Part shown: positions 23,021-32,237 of the stretch, piece after piece
Layout: every line of letters begins with the position of its first letter
Position numbering within the stretch: position 1 is the stretch's first letter
DNA from: Syntrophaceae bacterium
GTDB lineage: Bacteria; Desulfobacterota; Syntrophia; Syntrophales; Smithellaceae
Length of the DNA stretch: 42,157 nt
Direction: 5' to 3'
Assembly: GCA_003139775.1 (NCBI GenBank)
Contig: PLGI01000104.1
Coordinates: 4,697-46,853 of the forward strand
The notes under the pieces: model-generated
The model's database searches: none
Told to the model about the DNA's origin: nothing
The model's input: the letters and a program-made list of their open reading frames with translations, nothing else
Translations under genes and position numbers: made by a program

Positions 23021-24193
23021 TTAATTTCGTGTGTCATTCAGAATTCCCAGTTCCTTACCGATGGCCGCCATAGAATCGATGGCCGGCGCCAAATCATCTA
23101 CCGTGTGGGTAGCCATCAAATTAATTCGCAGGCGACTGGTGCCTTGCGGCACTGTCGGCGGACGAATGGCCGAAACAAAAATATTTTTCCCCATCAACCT
23201 GTTGCTGAAATTTACCGTCAATTCGGGCTGACCAAGAACAACGGAAATAATCGGGGTGGGGAAATCCATAATCTCAAAACCGATCTCTCTGAGTTTTTCC
23301 CTAAACCATGCGGAATTGGCTATAAGGGACTGCCGTAGCCGTGGTTCAGCTTGAACAATTTCCAGAGCCCTCAGCGACACGGCAACTGTTGCCGGGGCTA
23401 AAGCCGTGGAAAAAATAAAACTGCGCGCCTTATTGGCAAGATAATCGATCAGGCCGCGATTCCCGGCAATAAAACCGCCTTCGCTGGCTAACGCTTTACT
23501 AAAAGTTCCCATCTGAATATCAATTTCATTTTGCAAACCAAAATAATCCGCCGTCCCCCCACCGTTTTTTCCTAAAACTCCCGTCGCGTGGGCATCGTCT
23601 ACCATCAACAGCATATTATACTTTTTCGCTACCTGGATAATCTCCGGCAATGGCGCAATATCTCCATCCACACTAAATAGCCCGTCGGTGACAACCAAAG
23701 CCCGCCTGCCGCGATGGCTATGCGCTTTGGTTTCCAGATCAGAGGCATCGCAATGTTTATAGATAATGATTTCGGCGCCGCTTAGCCGACAACCATCGAT
23801 GATACTGGCATGATTGAAACGATCGGAAAAAATCACCCAGTCCTTACCCGCAATGCTGGAGATGGCACCGATATTCGCCATATAACCGGTATTGAAAAGT
23901 AGCGCAGCTTCTGCTCCTTTAAACGCGGCAATTTCATCTTCAAGCTTTTTATGCACCTCATAACTTCCGGTTGTCAGCCTCGATCCGCCGGAGCCGACAC
24001 CATATTTTTCCATAGTATCCATTGCCGCCTGCTTTAGACGCTGGTCGTTGCAAAGACCGAGATAGCTATTGGACGAAAGCATCAGATAACTTTTGCCTGC
24101 TATTTTTACATAAGGCTGTTGAGGCGATTGCAGATACTTCATCTGCCGGTAAAGACCGCTTTCGTTAATCCATTTGAGTTCATCAAGAAACAT
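23021..24193 (-). CDS. bioF: 8-amino-7-oxononanoate synthase
   Basis: 390 residues of an alpha-oxoamine synthase. It condenses pimeloyl-thioester with alanine to KAPA. Motifs are NSYLGL (42-47), GSGGSRLTTGSYEVHKKLE, DDAHATGVLG (199-208) and the PLP lysine K233 in GTFSKALASEGG. Its neighbours in the biotin group favour BioF over 2-amino-3-ketobutyrate CoA ligase. The start at 24193 is 17 bases after the bioD stop, so the genes are surely cotranscribed. Sequence and length are normal for the family. Confidence 0.95.
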   Translation of the reverse strand: MFLDELKWINESGLYRQMKYLQSPQQPYVKIAGKSYLMLSSNSYLGLCNDQRLKQAAMDTMEKYGVGSGGSRLTTGSYEVHKKLEDEIAAFKGAEAALLFNTGYMANIGAISSIAGKDWVIFSDRFNHASIIDGCRLSGAEIIIYKHCDASDLETKAHSHRGRRALVVTDGLFSVDGDIAPLPEIIQVAKKYNMLLMVDDAHATGVLGKNGGGTADYFGLQNEIDIQMGTFSKALASEGGFIAGNRGLIDYLANKARSFIFSTALAPATVAVSLRALEIVQAEPRLRQSLIANSAWFREKLREIGFEIMDFPTPIISVVLGQPELTVNFSNRLMGKNIFVSAIRPPTVPQGTSRLRINLMATHTVDDLAPAIDSMAAIGKELGILNDTRN

Positions 24194-24210
24194 TTTACTC
24201 GATATCCTCT

Positions 24211-24933
24211 CTATATCGTGTCCATCATGGCCATAATTTCATCAATGACAATTGATTTTTTAAACACTTCTTTAAGATTGCCTATTTGACCTTTTTCTGT
24301 ATCAACACCGGTAAGCGCGGGCAGGGTTATAATCGCGGAAACACTGGCAAGCTTGGCAATGGTTTCCACGTTGTCTCTTTCCAATTGACTTTGGGTGCTG
24401 CTGTTTATAATAATACCTTTTATTTTCAGGCCTGCACTGCGGGCAAAATTTATCGTCAAAAGGGTGTGATTGATTGTTCCCAAACCCGCACGCGCGACCA
24501 ACAAACAAGAAAAACCAAGCTCCCGGATGAGATCATACTGCATATAACCTTCATCATTCAAAGGCACTGCTAAACCACCGGCCCCTTCGGCGATGATCCA
24601 TTCATAACATCCTTTCAAATATTGGAGACGGTCTTTGATGAGACCAACATCAATGGGCATTTGTTCCAGACGCGAGGCCAGATGCGGCGCCATCTCATTT
24701 TTAAAAACAAATGGCGTTATATTTTTCCCCTCCTCGATAAATCCTGAAGCCGTTCTAACAAACACTGCATCGATTGCTTCGGTAACGCCGTTTATAACAA
24801 CCGCGCCACTAGCGACCGGCTTAAAATAAGCGCTCGGATGTTTCTCGGCAAGCAGCAAATGCATGAGCCCGGCAGATACCATAGTTTTGCCGACCTCCGT
24901 ATCAGTACCGATGATGTATATTCCTTTAGACAT
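24211..24933 (-). CDS. bioD: Dethiobiotin synthetase
   Basis: 240 residues from the ATG at 24933 (AGGG upstream); the open frame reaching 25041 has no better start and its extra residues do not resemble BioD. It carboxylates DAPA to dethiobiotin with ATP. Seen are Walker A GTDTEVGKT (9-17), FKPVASGA and AEGAGGLAVPL, all diagnostic. It is the first gene of the minus-strand group bioD-bioF-bioA. A possible biotin-repressor site lies 24-57 bases before the start. No bioC, bioH, bioW or bioI is in the group, so pimeloyl supply is encoded elsewhere. Confidence 0.94.
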   Translation of the reverse strand: MSKGIYIIGTDTEVGKTMVSAGLMHLLLAEKHPSAYFKPVASGAVVINGVTEAIDAVFVRTASGFIEEGKNITPFVFKNEMAPHLASRLEQMPIDVGLIKDRLQYLKGCYEWIIAEGAGGLAVPLNDEGYMQYDLIRELGFSCLLVARAGLGTINHTLLTINFARSAGLKIKGIIINSSTQSQLERDNVETIAKLASVSAIITLPALTGVDTEKGQIGNLKEVFKKSIVIDEIMAMMDTI

Positions 24934-24956
24934 TGAATATAACCCTAAATTACAGT

Positions 24957-24990
24957 TTGTTAAAGATGGCCTTATACTAAAGGTTGAACA
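24957..24990. promoter_or_regulatory. Candidate BirA-type biotin operator upstream of bioD
   Basis: TTGTTAAAG (24957-24965), a 16-base spacer and GGTTGAACA (24982-24990) resemble the two half-sites of bacterial BirA operators (TTGTaAACC, 16 bases, GGTTtACAA). About six of nine bases fit in each half. It overlaps a weak TATAAG promoter-like box on the minus strand. Prediction only. Confidence 0.3.
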
Positions 24991-25104
24991 TAACTTCCAT
25001 AGCAAAGAATAGACGTTTAAAAGCAGCAATATTCGCTTCACAAATTCCCGGCGACTTTATTGCAGGTTTGTCTGAATAATCTATCCGGTACCATTTCTTT
25101 TGGA

Positions 25105-25133
25105 TTGACATTTAAACTCATTTTTTCTAATAA
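25105..25133 (+). promoter_or_regulatory. Predicted sigma-70 promoter of bioB
   Basis: TTGACA (25105-25110), a 17-base spacer and TAATAA (25128-25133) place the transcript start near 25140, about 20 bases before the bioB ATG. No operator-like palindrome overlaps it. Confidence 0.6.
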
Positions 25134-25160
25134 TCGCCCCAAAAGATATTGCAGGTACAT

Positions 25161-26207
25161 ATGAATTTAATAGATAAGATGAAAAATAAAATTATCAAAC
25201 AGATGGCGGCTGTCAGCTCTGCTGAAGCCCTGGAGCTTTTTATCGAAGCATCAAATCACCCATGGATGATCATGGCCACCGCTTCCGAAATTCGGGAACA
25301 CTTCAAAGGCAAAGAAATCATCCTCTGCGGCATTACCAATGCCAAATCAGGCAGGTGCTCTGAGGACTGCCAGTTCTGCGCGCAATCGTCACATTATCAG
25401 ACGGCTGCGCCCTCTTATCCTCTGAAAACGGTGAAGCAAATCATTACCGAAGCCGGAGAGGCGGCAAAAGACGGATCTGAATTTTTCGGCATCGTTACCA
25501 GCGGCAAGCGCTTGAACGCGAAAAAAGAATGGGCAGAAATCTTTAAAGCAATTAAAGGAGTGCGTGAAATCGGCCTCTCTCCTTGCGCCTCTTTAGGCAT
25601 TATCGATATTGAAAAAGCGAGGGAGCTAAAATCCGCGGGGTTGTTTCGTTACCATCATAATCTGGAAACAGCTCGTAGTTTTTTTAAAAATATCTGCACC
25701 ACGCACGACTATGAAGAAGATGTCGAGACAATTCGCACTGCCAAGGCGGCGGGGCTATCCGTTTGCGCGGGCGCTCTGATCGGCATGGGTGAAAGCATTT
25801 CTCATCGCATCGAGCTTGCCGAAACTTTGAGGAAATTGAATGTCGATTCCGTTCCTCTGAACATTCTCAGTCCTATTAAGGGTACTCCCCTGAGCCGCAT
25901 GGCGGCGTTGCCGCCTATGGAAATCCTTATGACCATAGCCATCTTCCGTTTTATGCTCCCGGATAAAGACATCAAGCTTTGCGGCGGCAAGGAAAAAAAT
26001 ATGCGGCAATTGCTTCCTTTGGGTATTTTATCCGGCGCAAATTCTCTCATGACCGGGAATTATTTAACAACAACAGGGCGGAATAGCTCTCTGGACCACG
26101 AAATGATTTTAGATCTGGGACTTACTCCAACGCGGCAGGCCCAAACGACATGTAAATGCGATGCCAAGAAAAGGAAGTCTTGCTTACCGGAAACCATCTT
26201 AAAGTAA
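25161..26207 (+). CDS. bioB: Biotin synthase
   Basis: 348 residues of a radical SAM enzyme that inserts sulfur into dethiobiotin. The [4Fe-4S] cysteines are C66, C70 and C73 in GRCSEDCQFCAQS. Ligands of the second cluster are seen in SPCASLG, NICTTHDYEED and LSVCAGALIGMGES, and the C-terminal part has KLCGGKEKNMRQLLP and TGNYLTTTGR. The start is the ATG at 25161, where AGG lies five bases upstream; a TTG at 25149 is not supported. Divergent from bioDFA, with its own promoter. The 3' end is convergent with the phenylacetate-CoA-ligase-like gene, only 26 bases apart. Confidence 0.95.
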   Translation: MNLIDKMKNKIIKQMAAVSSAEALELFIEASNHPWMIMATASEIREHFKGKEIILCGITNAKSGRCSEDCQFCAQSSHYQTAAPSYPLKTVKQIITEAGEAAKDGSEFFGIVTSGKRLNAKKEWAEIFKAIKGVREIGLSPCASLGIIDIEKARELKSAGLFRYHHNLETARSFFKNICTTHDYEEDVETIRTAKAAGLSVCAGALIGMGESISHRIELAETLRKLNVDSVPLNILSPIKGTPLSRMAALPPMEILMTIAIFRFMLPDKDIKLCGGKEKNMRQLLPLGILSGANSLMTGNYLTTTGRNSSLDHEMILDLGLTPTRQAQTTCKCDAKKRKSCLPETILK

Positions 26208-26233
26208 AAAAACGGGGAATGGTTTCATCACCG

Positions 26234-27535
26234 TTATATTTGTCTTTTGTCCACCACCCGCGTAATTTTCCCTTTCTGCCGCAAAATACTTTTGGACTCG
26301 ACCAATGTAACATCAACATTAATGCCGGTTACCGATCCGATGCGTTTTTTAATCATTTCTAAAAAAGATCTCTGCTTTTGCAGCTCCAGAGAAAAGATTT
26401 TATCCGTAACTTCAATAATCACCTCCAGGCTGTCCATTGCTCCTTTTCTTTCCACGACAAGTTGATAAGGTGTTTCACCCTGCGCGACACTGAAAAGCGC
26501 ATCTTCGATTTGAGAAGGAAAAACATTTACACCTCTGATAATGAGCATATCGTCGGAACGCCGCATTATTTTTTTCATGCGCACTAAAGTTCTGCCGCAT
26601 TCACATTGAGCATAGTCGAGGCTGGTAATATCTCCGGTCCGGTAGCGAATCATGGGAACGGCTTCTTTGGTAAGCGTGGTAAGCACCAGTTCACCCGCGC
26701 TGCCGGATGGCAATACCGCGCCTGTTTCGGGATCAATAATCTCCGGGATGAACGCGTCTTCATAAATATGCAAACCTTTTTTACACGAACATTCACCGGC
26801 AACGCCGGGGCCAATTACCTCGGAAAGACCGTAATTGTCAGTCGCGCTCAACAACAGCCTGCTTTCAATTTCTTCGCGCATTTTCTCCGACCATGGCTCT
26901 CCGCCAAAAAGCCCAAATTTCAACGAAAGCGATTTAGGGTCCACGCCAAGCTGTTCTATGCGATCAGCCAAAGCGATCGCATAGCTGGGTGTGCTGACCA
27001 ATACCGTCGTTTTATAATCCTGCATAATCATAATTTGCTTTTCCGTATTTCCGGTACCCATCGGAATAACCGACGCGCCAATTGTTTCCGCGCCATAATG
27101 CACACCGAAAGCTCCTGTGAAAAGACCGTAACGGAAAGCTATTTGCACCACATCGTCACGAGTTACTCCGGCGGCAGTCATAAAACGTGCCACCAGATTA
27201 GACCAGATTTTTATATCATTTTTCGTATAACCCATTACTATCGGCTTGCTGGTGGTCCCGGATGACGAATGAATGCGGACTACTTCCCGCAGAGGCACGG
27301 CAAACATACCATAGGGATAGTTGAGATTTAAGTCATCTTTGGTAGTAAGCGGAAGTTTTGTCAAATCCGACAAAGAACAAATATCTTCCGGGATAATACC
27401 CATTTCATTAAATTTTTTCCGGTAATGGGTCACATTTTTGTGAACTCTATTGATTATGGCCTGAAGTCTTTCCAGTTGCATTTGTTCGAGCTCATCCCGT
27501 AACATACACTCATGAGTTGCATCCCAGATATTCAT
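26234..27535 (-). CDS. Phenylacetate-CoA ligase-like AMP-forming enzyme
   Basis: 433 residues, the usual PaaK length. Motifs are SSSGTTSKPIVMGYT (about 90-104), DNYGLSEVIGPGVAGEC, RYRTGDIT and the catalytic lysine K423 in RQKGKITRVV. Enzymes of this shape activate phenylacetate and related aryl acids; many anaerobes carry several with indolepyruvate-type or unknown acids as substrate. The ATG at 27535 has GGGAGG at the right distance, so I reject the TTG-type start at 27607. It follows livF by 19 bases on the same strand and is the last gene of the Liv operon, which suggests that the ABC system imports the acid it activates. The exact substrate is not known. Confidence 0.9.
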   Translation of the reverse strand: MNIWDATHECMLRDELEQMQLERLQAIINRVHKNVTHYRKKFNEMGIIPEDICSLSDLTKLPLTTKDDLNLNYPYGMFAVPLREVVRIHSSSGTTSKPIVMGYTKNDIKIWSNLVARFMTAAGVTRDDVVQIAFRYGLFTGAFGVHYGAETIGASVIPMGTGNTEKQIMIMQDYKTTVLVSTPSYAIALADRIEQLGVDPKSLSLKFGLFGGEPWSEKMREEIESRLLLSATDNYGLSEVIGPGVAGECSCKKGLHIYEDAFIPEIIDPETGAVLPSGSAGELVLTTLTKEAVPMIRYRTGDITSLDYAQCECGRTLVRMKKIMRRSDDMLIIRGVNVFPSQIEDALFSVAQGETPYQLVVERKGAMDSLEVIIEVTDKIFSLELQKQRSFLEMIKKRIGSVTGINVDVTLVESKSILRQKGKITRVVDKRQI

Positions 27536-27554
27536 AAAAAACCTCCCTGCAAAA

Positions 27555-28301
27555 TTATCTCTCCCATATCTCTTTTTTATCTTTACCGAGATATGCCCGT
27601 TGAACATCTTTATTTTCTAATAAGTCGGCGGCTGTACCTTCTAAAATCAACCGGCCGTTTTCCAGCACATAGCCGCGATTAGCCATCTTCAGGGCCGCCC
27701 GCGCATTTTGTTCAACCAGAAGAATTGTAGTTTTCTTCTCCCGTGATAAATTTTCAATAACCCGAAAAATTTCCTGAGCCACCATGGGCGCAAGCCCCAT
27801 GGAAGGCTCGTCGAGAAGTATCAATTTTGGTCTGGCCATGAACGCCCGGCCTATAGCAAGCATTTGCTGTTCACCGCCCGATAATGTTCCGGCAAGTTGC
27901 TTTCGCCGCTCTCTTAGAATCGGAAACAAGGCATAAACCATCTCGCTGGTTTTTTTCACTTCAGCTTTGCCGCCGCCCAGTATCTTGTAGTGCAAATAGG
28001 CGCCTAATTCCAGATTATCCTCCACGGAAAGGGGTTTAAAAACCTGTCTTCCCTCAGGAACCTGGGAAATACCCATTTGAACAATTCGATGCGCGGCAAG
28101 ATTATTTATGGGAACATTATTAAAAATAATCTGACCGCTGCGAGGAGGCACCATTCCGGACAAAGAATTAAGAAGAGTTGTCTTTCCGGCGCCATTAGCG
28201 CCGATAAGAGTTACTATCTCTCCTTCGGCCAGATGAAGAGAAACGTTTTTCAACGCCTGCGCCTGACCATAATAGGTATTGATATTTTTTATCTTCAGCA
28301 T
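27555..28301 (-). CDS. livF: Branched-chain amino acid-type ABC transporter ATPase
   Basis: 248 residues. Walker A is GANGAGKTTLLNSLSG, the signature LSGGEQQMLAIGRA, Walker B LILLDEPSMGLAP and the switch region ILLVEQNA, the LivF pattern. It couples ATP hydrolysis to transport through LivH and LivM in the inner membrane. The gene follows livG by 24 bases. In Liv operons of this type the substrate may be a branched-chain amino acid, an aromatic acid or a small amide; the PaaK-like gene next to it favours an aryl acid. Confidence 0.93.
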   Translation of the reverse strand: MLKIKNINTYYGQAQALKNVSLHLAEGEIVTLIGANGAGKTTLLNSLSGMVPPRSGQIIFNNVPINNLAAHRIVQMGISQVPEGRQVFKPLSVEDNLELGAYLHYKILGGGKAEVKKTSEMVYALFPILRERRKQLAGTLSGGEQQMLAIGRAFMARPKLILLDEPSMGLAPMVAQEIFRVIENLSREKKTTILLVEQNARAALKMANRGYVLENGRLILEGTAADLLENKDVQRAYLGKDKKEIWER

Positions 28302-28325
28302 AATTATTTGTTTATCTGAACGGTA

Positions 28326-29078
28326 TTATCCCTCACCTAAATAAGCAGAAATCACCGCAGGATTCTCCTGAATCTCCCGCGGCGTTCCCTCCGCCAGTTT
28401 TTTCCCCAGATTCAAAACAATTATGGAATCACAAATATCCATAACCAGTTCCATATCATGTTCCACAAGTATTACCGTTATTCCTGATTCCCTGATCCTG
28501 CGAATAAGCAGGGCAAGTTCGGCTGTTTCCCTGCTATTTAACCCCGCCGCAGGCTCGTCCATCAAAATAGCTCTTGGTTCTACTGCCAGCGCCCGGGAAA
28601 TTTCCAACAGCCTTCCCTTGCCAAAAGGTAAATTACCGGCCTGGATATCCGCCAAATCCGTCAGGCCGGTAAATTCCAGCCACTGCAAACTCTTTTCCTT
28701 AATATACTTTTCTTCTTTAATTTGGCCGGGCAATTTGAACGCGCTGGAAAAAATACCGCTCTTACTCCTGGTGTGAAGCCCGACCATAACATTTTCCAGA
28801 ACTGTCATTTGCCCGAACAGTTCCACATTTTGGAATGTGCGCACCAAACCAAGTCCGGCCAGCGCCTCCGGCGGAAAAAGCGAAATATTCTTTTCACCAA
28901 GATAAACTTCTCCCGCTGTCTGGGCATAAAGGCCTGTTATAATATTAAACAACGTGGTCTTTCCCGCGCCGTTAGGACCGATAACACCGGTTATTGAACC
29001 ATCGGCCACGGAGAAGGAAACATCTTCCAGCGCGGTCAACCCGCCAAATATCTTGGTTATGCCGTTAAGTTTGAGCAT
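28326..29078 (-). CDS. livG: Branched-chain amino acid-type ABC transporter ATPase
   Basis: 250 residues. Walker A GPNGAGKTTLFNIITG, Walker B ILMDEPAAGLN and H-loop VEHDM are normal. The ABC signature is LPFGKGRLLEISRAL, where LSYGQQRRLEIARAL is usual; the Ser of the LSGGQ-like motif is replaced by Pro-Phe-Gly. Related LivG proteins vary at this place, so activity is still likely, with LivF supplying the canonical signature. It overlaps the end of livM by 14 bases, which points to translational coupling. Confidence 0.93.
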   Translation of the reverse strand: MLKLNGITKIFGGLTALEDVSFSVADGSITGVIGPNGAGKTTLFNIITGLYAQTAGEVYLGEKNISLFPPEALAGLGLVRTFQNVELFGQMTVLENVMVGLHTRSKSGIFSSAFKLPGQIKEEKYIKEKSLQWLEFTGLTDLADIQAGNLPFGKGRLLEISRALAVEPRAILMDEPAAGLNSRETAELALLIRRIRESGITVILVEHDMELVMDICDSIIVLNLGKKLAEGTPREIQENPAVISAYLGEG

Positions 29079-30045
29079 TGTTGCTGGTCATTCCTTTTAT
29101 CTTGGCGGCGGTAAATTCCGCAATTTTTTGAATACCGCTGATCAAACCGCCGGGCATGAACATCGTCATTAAGATCAGCATTAATCCATAGATAATAATA
29201 TCAAAATCCTGAAAAACACGCAGAAATTCCGGCAGCATTGTTAAAATTGCCGCGCCAAGAAATGAGCCGTAAATGCTGCCGAGACCGCCGATAACCACCA
29301 TGGTAAGCAACTCTATAGAAAAATTGAACCCGAAAGATGCCGGAGAAATAAAAGTCATGATATGGGCGTAGAGGCTTCCGGCAATAGCGGAAATAACGGC
29401 GGAAACTGTAAAAATCTGCACTTTTAGAATTCGGGCATTAACACCCATGACACGGGCAGCCATCTCCGAATCATTAATGGCTCTGAGCGCCCGGCCGATT
29501 CTTGATTGGGATAAATTGATTGATAACAACATCACGACTAAAGTGAACAGCCAGACCAAATAATAATTATTCAGATCATTATCAAAAATCAATGAGCCGA
29601 TATGAAGATTAGGTATTCCGGATAACCCTGATGGACCTCCGGTTAAGCCGACAGTTTCGTTAAAAATAATATACATGATAATACCGAAACCGAGTGTAGC
29701 CATCGCCAGATAATGTCCCTTGAGTTTTAAAATAGGAAAACCGATAACAAAAGCCAGCGCTCCGGCACAAACAGCAGCCAGAACAATCACCAGCCAGGGA
29801 TCGAGAGGGAATCTTGTAGTGATTATACCGGAAATATATGCGCCCAAGCCGAAGAAGGCGGCATGGCCGAGTGAAATCTGCCCAGCATATCCCAGCAGGA
29901 GATTCAGTCCTATGGCCAGAATGGTGTTGATGCCGACGAAAACAAATACATTTAAAAGATAATTGCCTTTAAAAAAAAGTGGCACCAATAGCACGGCTGC
30001 CGCAAAAAATAAAAAAATCAGTATTTGGCGTTTTTTCCCCGTCAT
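29065..30045 (-). CDS. livM: Branched-chain amino acid-type ABC transporter permease LivM
   Basis: 326 residues with about nine to ten transmembrane helices. The family's conserved GLNLLLGYAGQISLGHAAFF is present, as is SRIGRALRAINDSEMAARVMGVN, the cytoplasmic coupling loop that docks on the ATPases. I prefer the ATG at 30045; the longer frame to 30060 starts with TTG. It forms the membrane channel with LivH. The stop codon lies inside livG. Confidence 0.93.
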   Translation of the reverse strand: MTGKKRQILIFLFFAAAVLLVPLFFKGNYLLNVFVFVGINTILAIGLNLLLGYAGQISLGHAAFFGLGAYISGIITTRFPLDPWLVIVLAAVCAGALAFVIGFPILKLKGHYLAMATLGFGIIMYIIFNETVGLTGGPSGLSGIPNLHIGSLIFDNDLNNYYLVWLFTLVVMLLSINLSQSRIGRALRAINDSEMAARVMGVNARILKVQIFTVSAVISAIAGSLYAHIMTFISPASFGFNFSIELLTMVVIGGLGSIYGSFLGAAILTMLPEFLRVFQDFDIIIYGLMLILMTMFMPGGLISGIQKIAEFTAAKIKGMTSNNAQT

Positions 30046-30109
30046 GATATTTAATCTCAATTTTCAGACCAGAACCATTTTCTAATGAAAAATATCAGGG
30101 CTTCTGGGA

Positions 30110-30994
30110 TTAAAATCTTTCCGACTCCTTTTTCCCGAACAATCCTTCCGGCCGGACAAAGAGGATCAACAACAAAATGATAAAGGCGATGGCATCTTTA
30201 TAACTGGCAGAGATAAAACCGGCGCCTAAAGATTCCAGTAAGCCCAACAAAAGTCCTCCCAGCACAGTTCCCAAACCGCTGCTCATTCCGCCGATAATCA
30301 CCGCGCAAAAGCCTTTCAGGCCAAGCATGATACCCACATCATAGGAAGTCATGGTAAGCGGAGCAATGATTATTCCGGCCATGGAGCCTATGGCCGAACT
30401 GATAGCAAAAGAAAGCAGAACCATGTTTTTTACGTTAATACCGACCAGACTTGCCGCCTGAGAATTATAAGAGCAGGCGCGCATGGCTTTGCCGATAATG
30501 CTGTAATTAAAAAAAATCCTGCTGGCAATAATGATTAAAATAGTTACGGCAAAAATCCAGAGATGCTGGGGAAGGATAGTTGCACCGGCGAGATAAAGAG
30601 GATCGTTACCCGAAAAAGCGGGCATGGCATGAGTATCTTTTCCCCAGATAAGCATAGCCGCGCCGCGGATAAAAATGCTGGCTCCTATAGTAATAATAAT
30701 CAGGCTAAGCGGCTTCGCATTCTTGAGCGGTCTGATGGCGAGACGTTCAAAAGAGATACCGACAATTGTCGAAATAAGAATGGCCAGAACTATTGCCGGT
30801 ATGAGCGGCAGGTGTAAAACGGTAAGAAAAAAAACTGTTAACATTCCACCGAGCATCACAAATTCACCCTGAGCAAAGTTGATTATGCCGGTGGAATTAT
30901 AAATAATGGCAAAGCCAAAACCAATCAGGGCGTAGATAGCGCCGTTAGAAAGGCCGGATAAGATATATTGAAATAATTGCCGGGAGCTGTCCAT
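30110..30994 (-). CDS. livH: Branched-chain amino acid-type ABC transporter permease LivH
   Basis: 294 residues. It starts LFQYILSGLSNGAIYALIG and has YNSTGIINFAQGEFVMLGG, both characteristic of LivH, then about eight helices and the coupling loop SIIGKAMRACSYNSQAASLVG. It pairs with LivM in the inner membrane. The gene lies 64 bases before livM and 100 bases after livK; the gap to livK holds a GC-rich hairpin. Start context is weak (no strong Shine-Dalgarno). Confidence 0.93.
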   Translation of the reverse strand: MDSSRQLFQYILSGLSNGAIYALIGFGFAIIYNSTGIINFAQGEFVMLGGMLTVFFLTVLHLPLIPAIVLAILISTIVGISFERLAIRPLKNAKPLSLIIITIGASIFIRGAAMLIWGKDTHAMPAFSGNDPLYLAGATILPQHLWIFAVTILIIIASRIFFNYSIIGKAMRACSYNSQAASLVGINVKNMVLLSFAISSAIGSMAGIIIAPLTMTSYDVGIMLGLKGFCAVIIGGMSSGLGTVLGGLLLGLLESLGAGFISASYKDAIAFIILLLILFVRPEGLFGKKESERF

Positions 30995-31032
30995 TTATAA
31001 GTTGAAGTTGCGATTCTTCAATAAACATTAAT

Positions 31033-31060
31033 GCGGCGCAGGCATCATCGCCCGCGCCGC
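31033..31060 (-). promoter_or_regulatory. Intercistronic hairpin between livK and livH
   Basis: GCGGCGC (31033-31039) pairs with GCGCCGC (31054-31060), with GGC/GCC pairing inside after one A/C mismatch. No T-run follows on the minus strand, so it is more likely an mRNA stability element or partial attenuator that keeps livK above the downstream genes than a full terminator. Confidence 0.5.
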
Positions 31061-31094
31061 TTATACAGTTTGACTAATTTATGTCAAGAGATTA

Positions 31095-32237
31095 CTATTT
31101 AATCAATTTCCAGTCACCTTGCTTAACCTGTACCAGAACAAAAGCTTCACTCGTCAAACCGGCATGATCCTGCGGAGAATAAGAGAAGGTTCCTCCGATA
31201 CCGGCAAATTTTTTCGTTTTCTCAAGCTGATCACGAATCGCCGCGGGAGTAAAGGCTCCTTGTTCGATAGCTCTCTTTAACAGCATAACCGCATCCCCGG
31301 CATGGCCGCCAAAATGATCGCCTTCCACCTTATAGTTTTCCTTGTATTTATTTACATAGTTCATCAGCGCTTTCTTCTGCGGATCGGACTTAGGCAACTG
31401 ATCGGCAACTATGACACGTCCTGAAGGAAGTATAATTCCTTCTGCTCCCTCACCGGCAAGTTCAATAAATTTTTTAGAGGAAACACCGTGACTCATAAAC
31501 AAAGGCAGTTTGATTCCCAGTTGTTTGACGTTTCTAGCGACTTTGGCTGGGCCGGGATTGGTTCCCCAGCAGATAATCGCTTGAGCTTGGCTATCGCGTA
31601 TTTTTGTTAACTGAACCGTCATATCGTCATCTTTCGGACCATAAGTTTCATCTGAAGTTATCTGCATGCCGAATTCTTTAGACTGTAATTTAAGTTGTTC
31701 TCTTCCTGAAGAACCGAAGCCATCCGAAACAGTAAGTATTGCTACTTTAGCAATTTTTTGTTTCTGCAAATACTTATAAAGTTTCATTACGGCCAGAGCG
31801 TCATTTTGCGCTGTTTTAAATACCCATTTCTTTACCGGATCGGTTATTTTAATTCCCGCCGCACAGGAAATCATCGGTATTTCAGCTTTTTCGACTACGG
31901 GAATAACCGCCATGCTGTCACCTGTAGTACTGGGGCCGATGATAGCGACAACTTTATCATCTTTAATCAGTTTGTTAACAGCCTGCACAGCCTTGGTGGC
32001 ATCGCCCTGAGTATCATAGACGATAAGTTCCAGTTTACGCCCTTTTATTCCACCGGCTTTGTTTATATCCGCTACCATCATTTCCGCCGTATTGCGTTCC
32101 GGCTCACCGAGAAATGAAGCGGGCCCGGATACAGAAAATAACGCTCCAATCTTTAGGGGAGGAGCGGCAAAGACTACTCCGGCCATTAAAACACTAAAAA
32201 ATAAAACAAAAATTATTTTGAAAATATTTCTTAACAT
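31095..32237 (-). CDS. livK: Periplasmic substrate-binding protein of the Liv-type ABC transporter
   Basis: 380 residues with a Sec signal peptide (FKIIFVLFFSVLMAGVVFA, cleavage near residue 24) and no lipobox. The mature part has LKIGALFSVSGPASFLGEPE and DTQGDATKAVQAVNKLI, typical of type-1 periplasmic binding proteins of the LivJ/LivK group. The ligand cannot be told from sequence. The ATG at 32237 is used, because the ATG at 32249 overlaps the GGAGGTG that serves as its ribosome binding site. First gene of the operon livK-H-M-G-F plus the PaaK-like gene. A TTGACA on the minus strand near 32414-32419 may belong to the promoter, but its -10 box is poor. Confidence 0.93.
   Translation of the reverse strand: MLRNIFKIIFVLFFSVLMAGVVFAAPPLKIGALFSVSGPASFLGEPERNTAEMMVADINKAGGIKGRKLELIVYDTQGDATKAVQAVNKLIKDDKVVAIIGPSTTGDSMAVIPVVEKAEIPMISCAAGIKITDPVKKWVFKTAQNDALAVMKLYKYLQKQKIAKVAILTVSDGFGSSGREQLKLQSKEFGMQITSDETYGPKDDDMTVQLTKIRDSQAQAIICWGTNPGPAKVARNVKQLGIKLPLFMSHGVSSKKFIELAGEGAEGIILPSGRVIVADQLPKSDPQKKALMNYVNKYKENYKVEGDHFGGHAGDAVMLLKRAIEQGAFTPAAIRDQLEKTKKFAGIGGTFSYSPQDHAGLTSEAFVLVQVKQGDWKLIK

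Noticed and set aside
31033-31060. The livK-livH hairpin as a full terminator
   Set aside because: No T-run follows on the transcribed strand and the downstream liv genes have no promoter of their own in view, so complete termination is unlikely.
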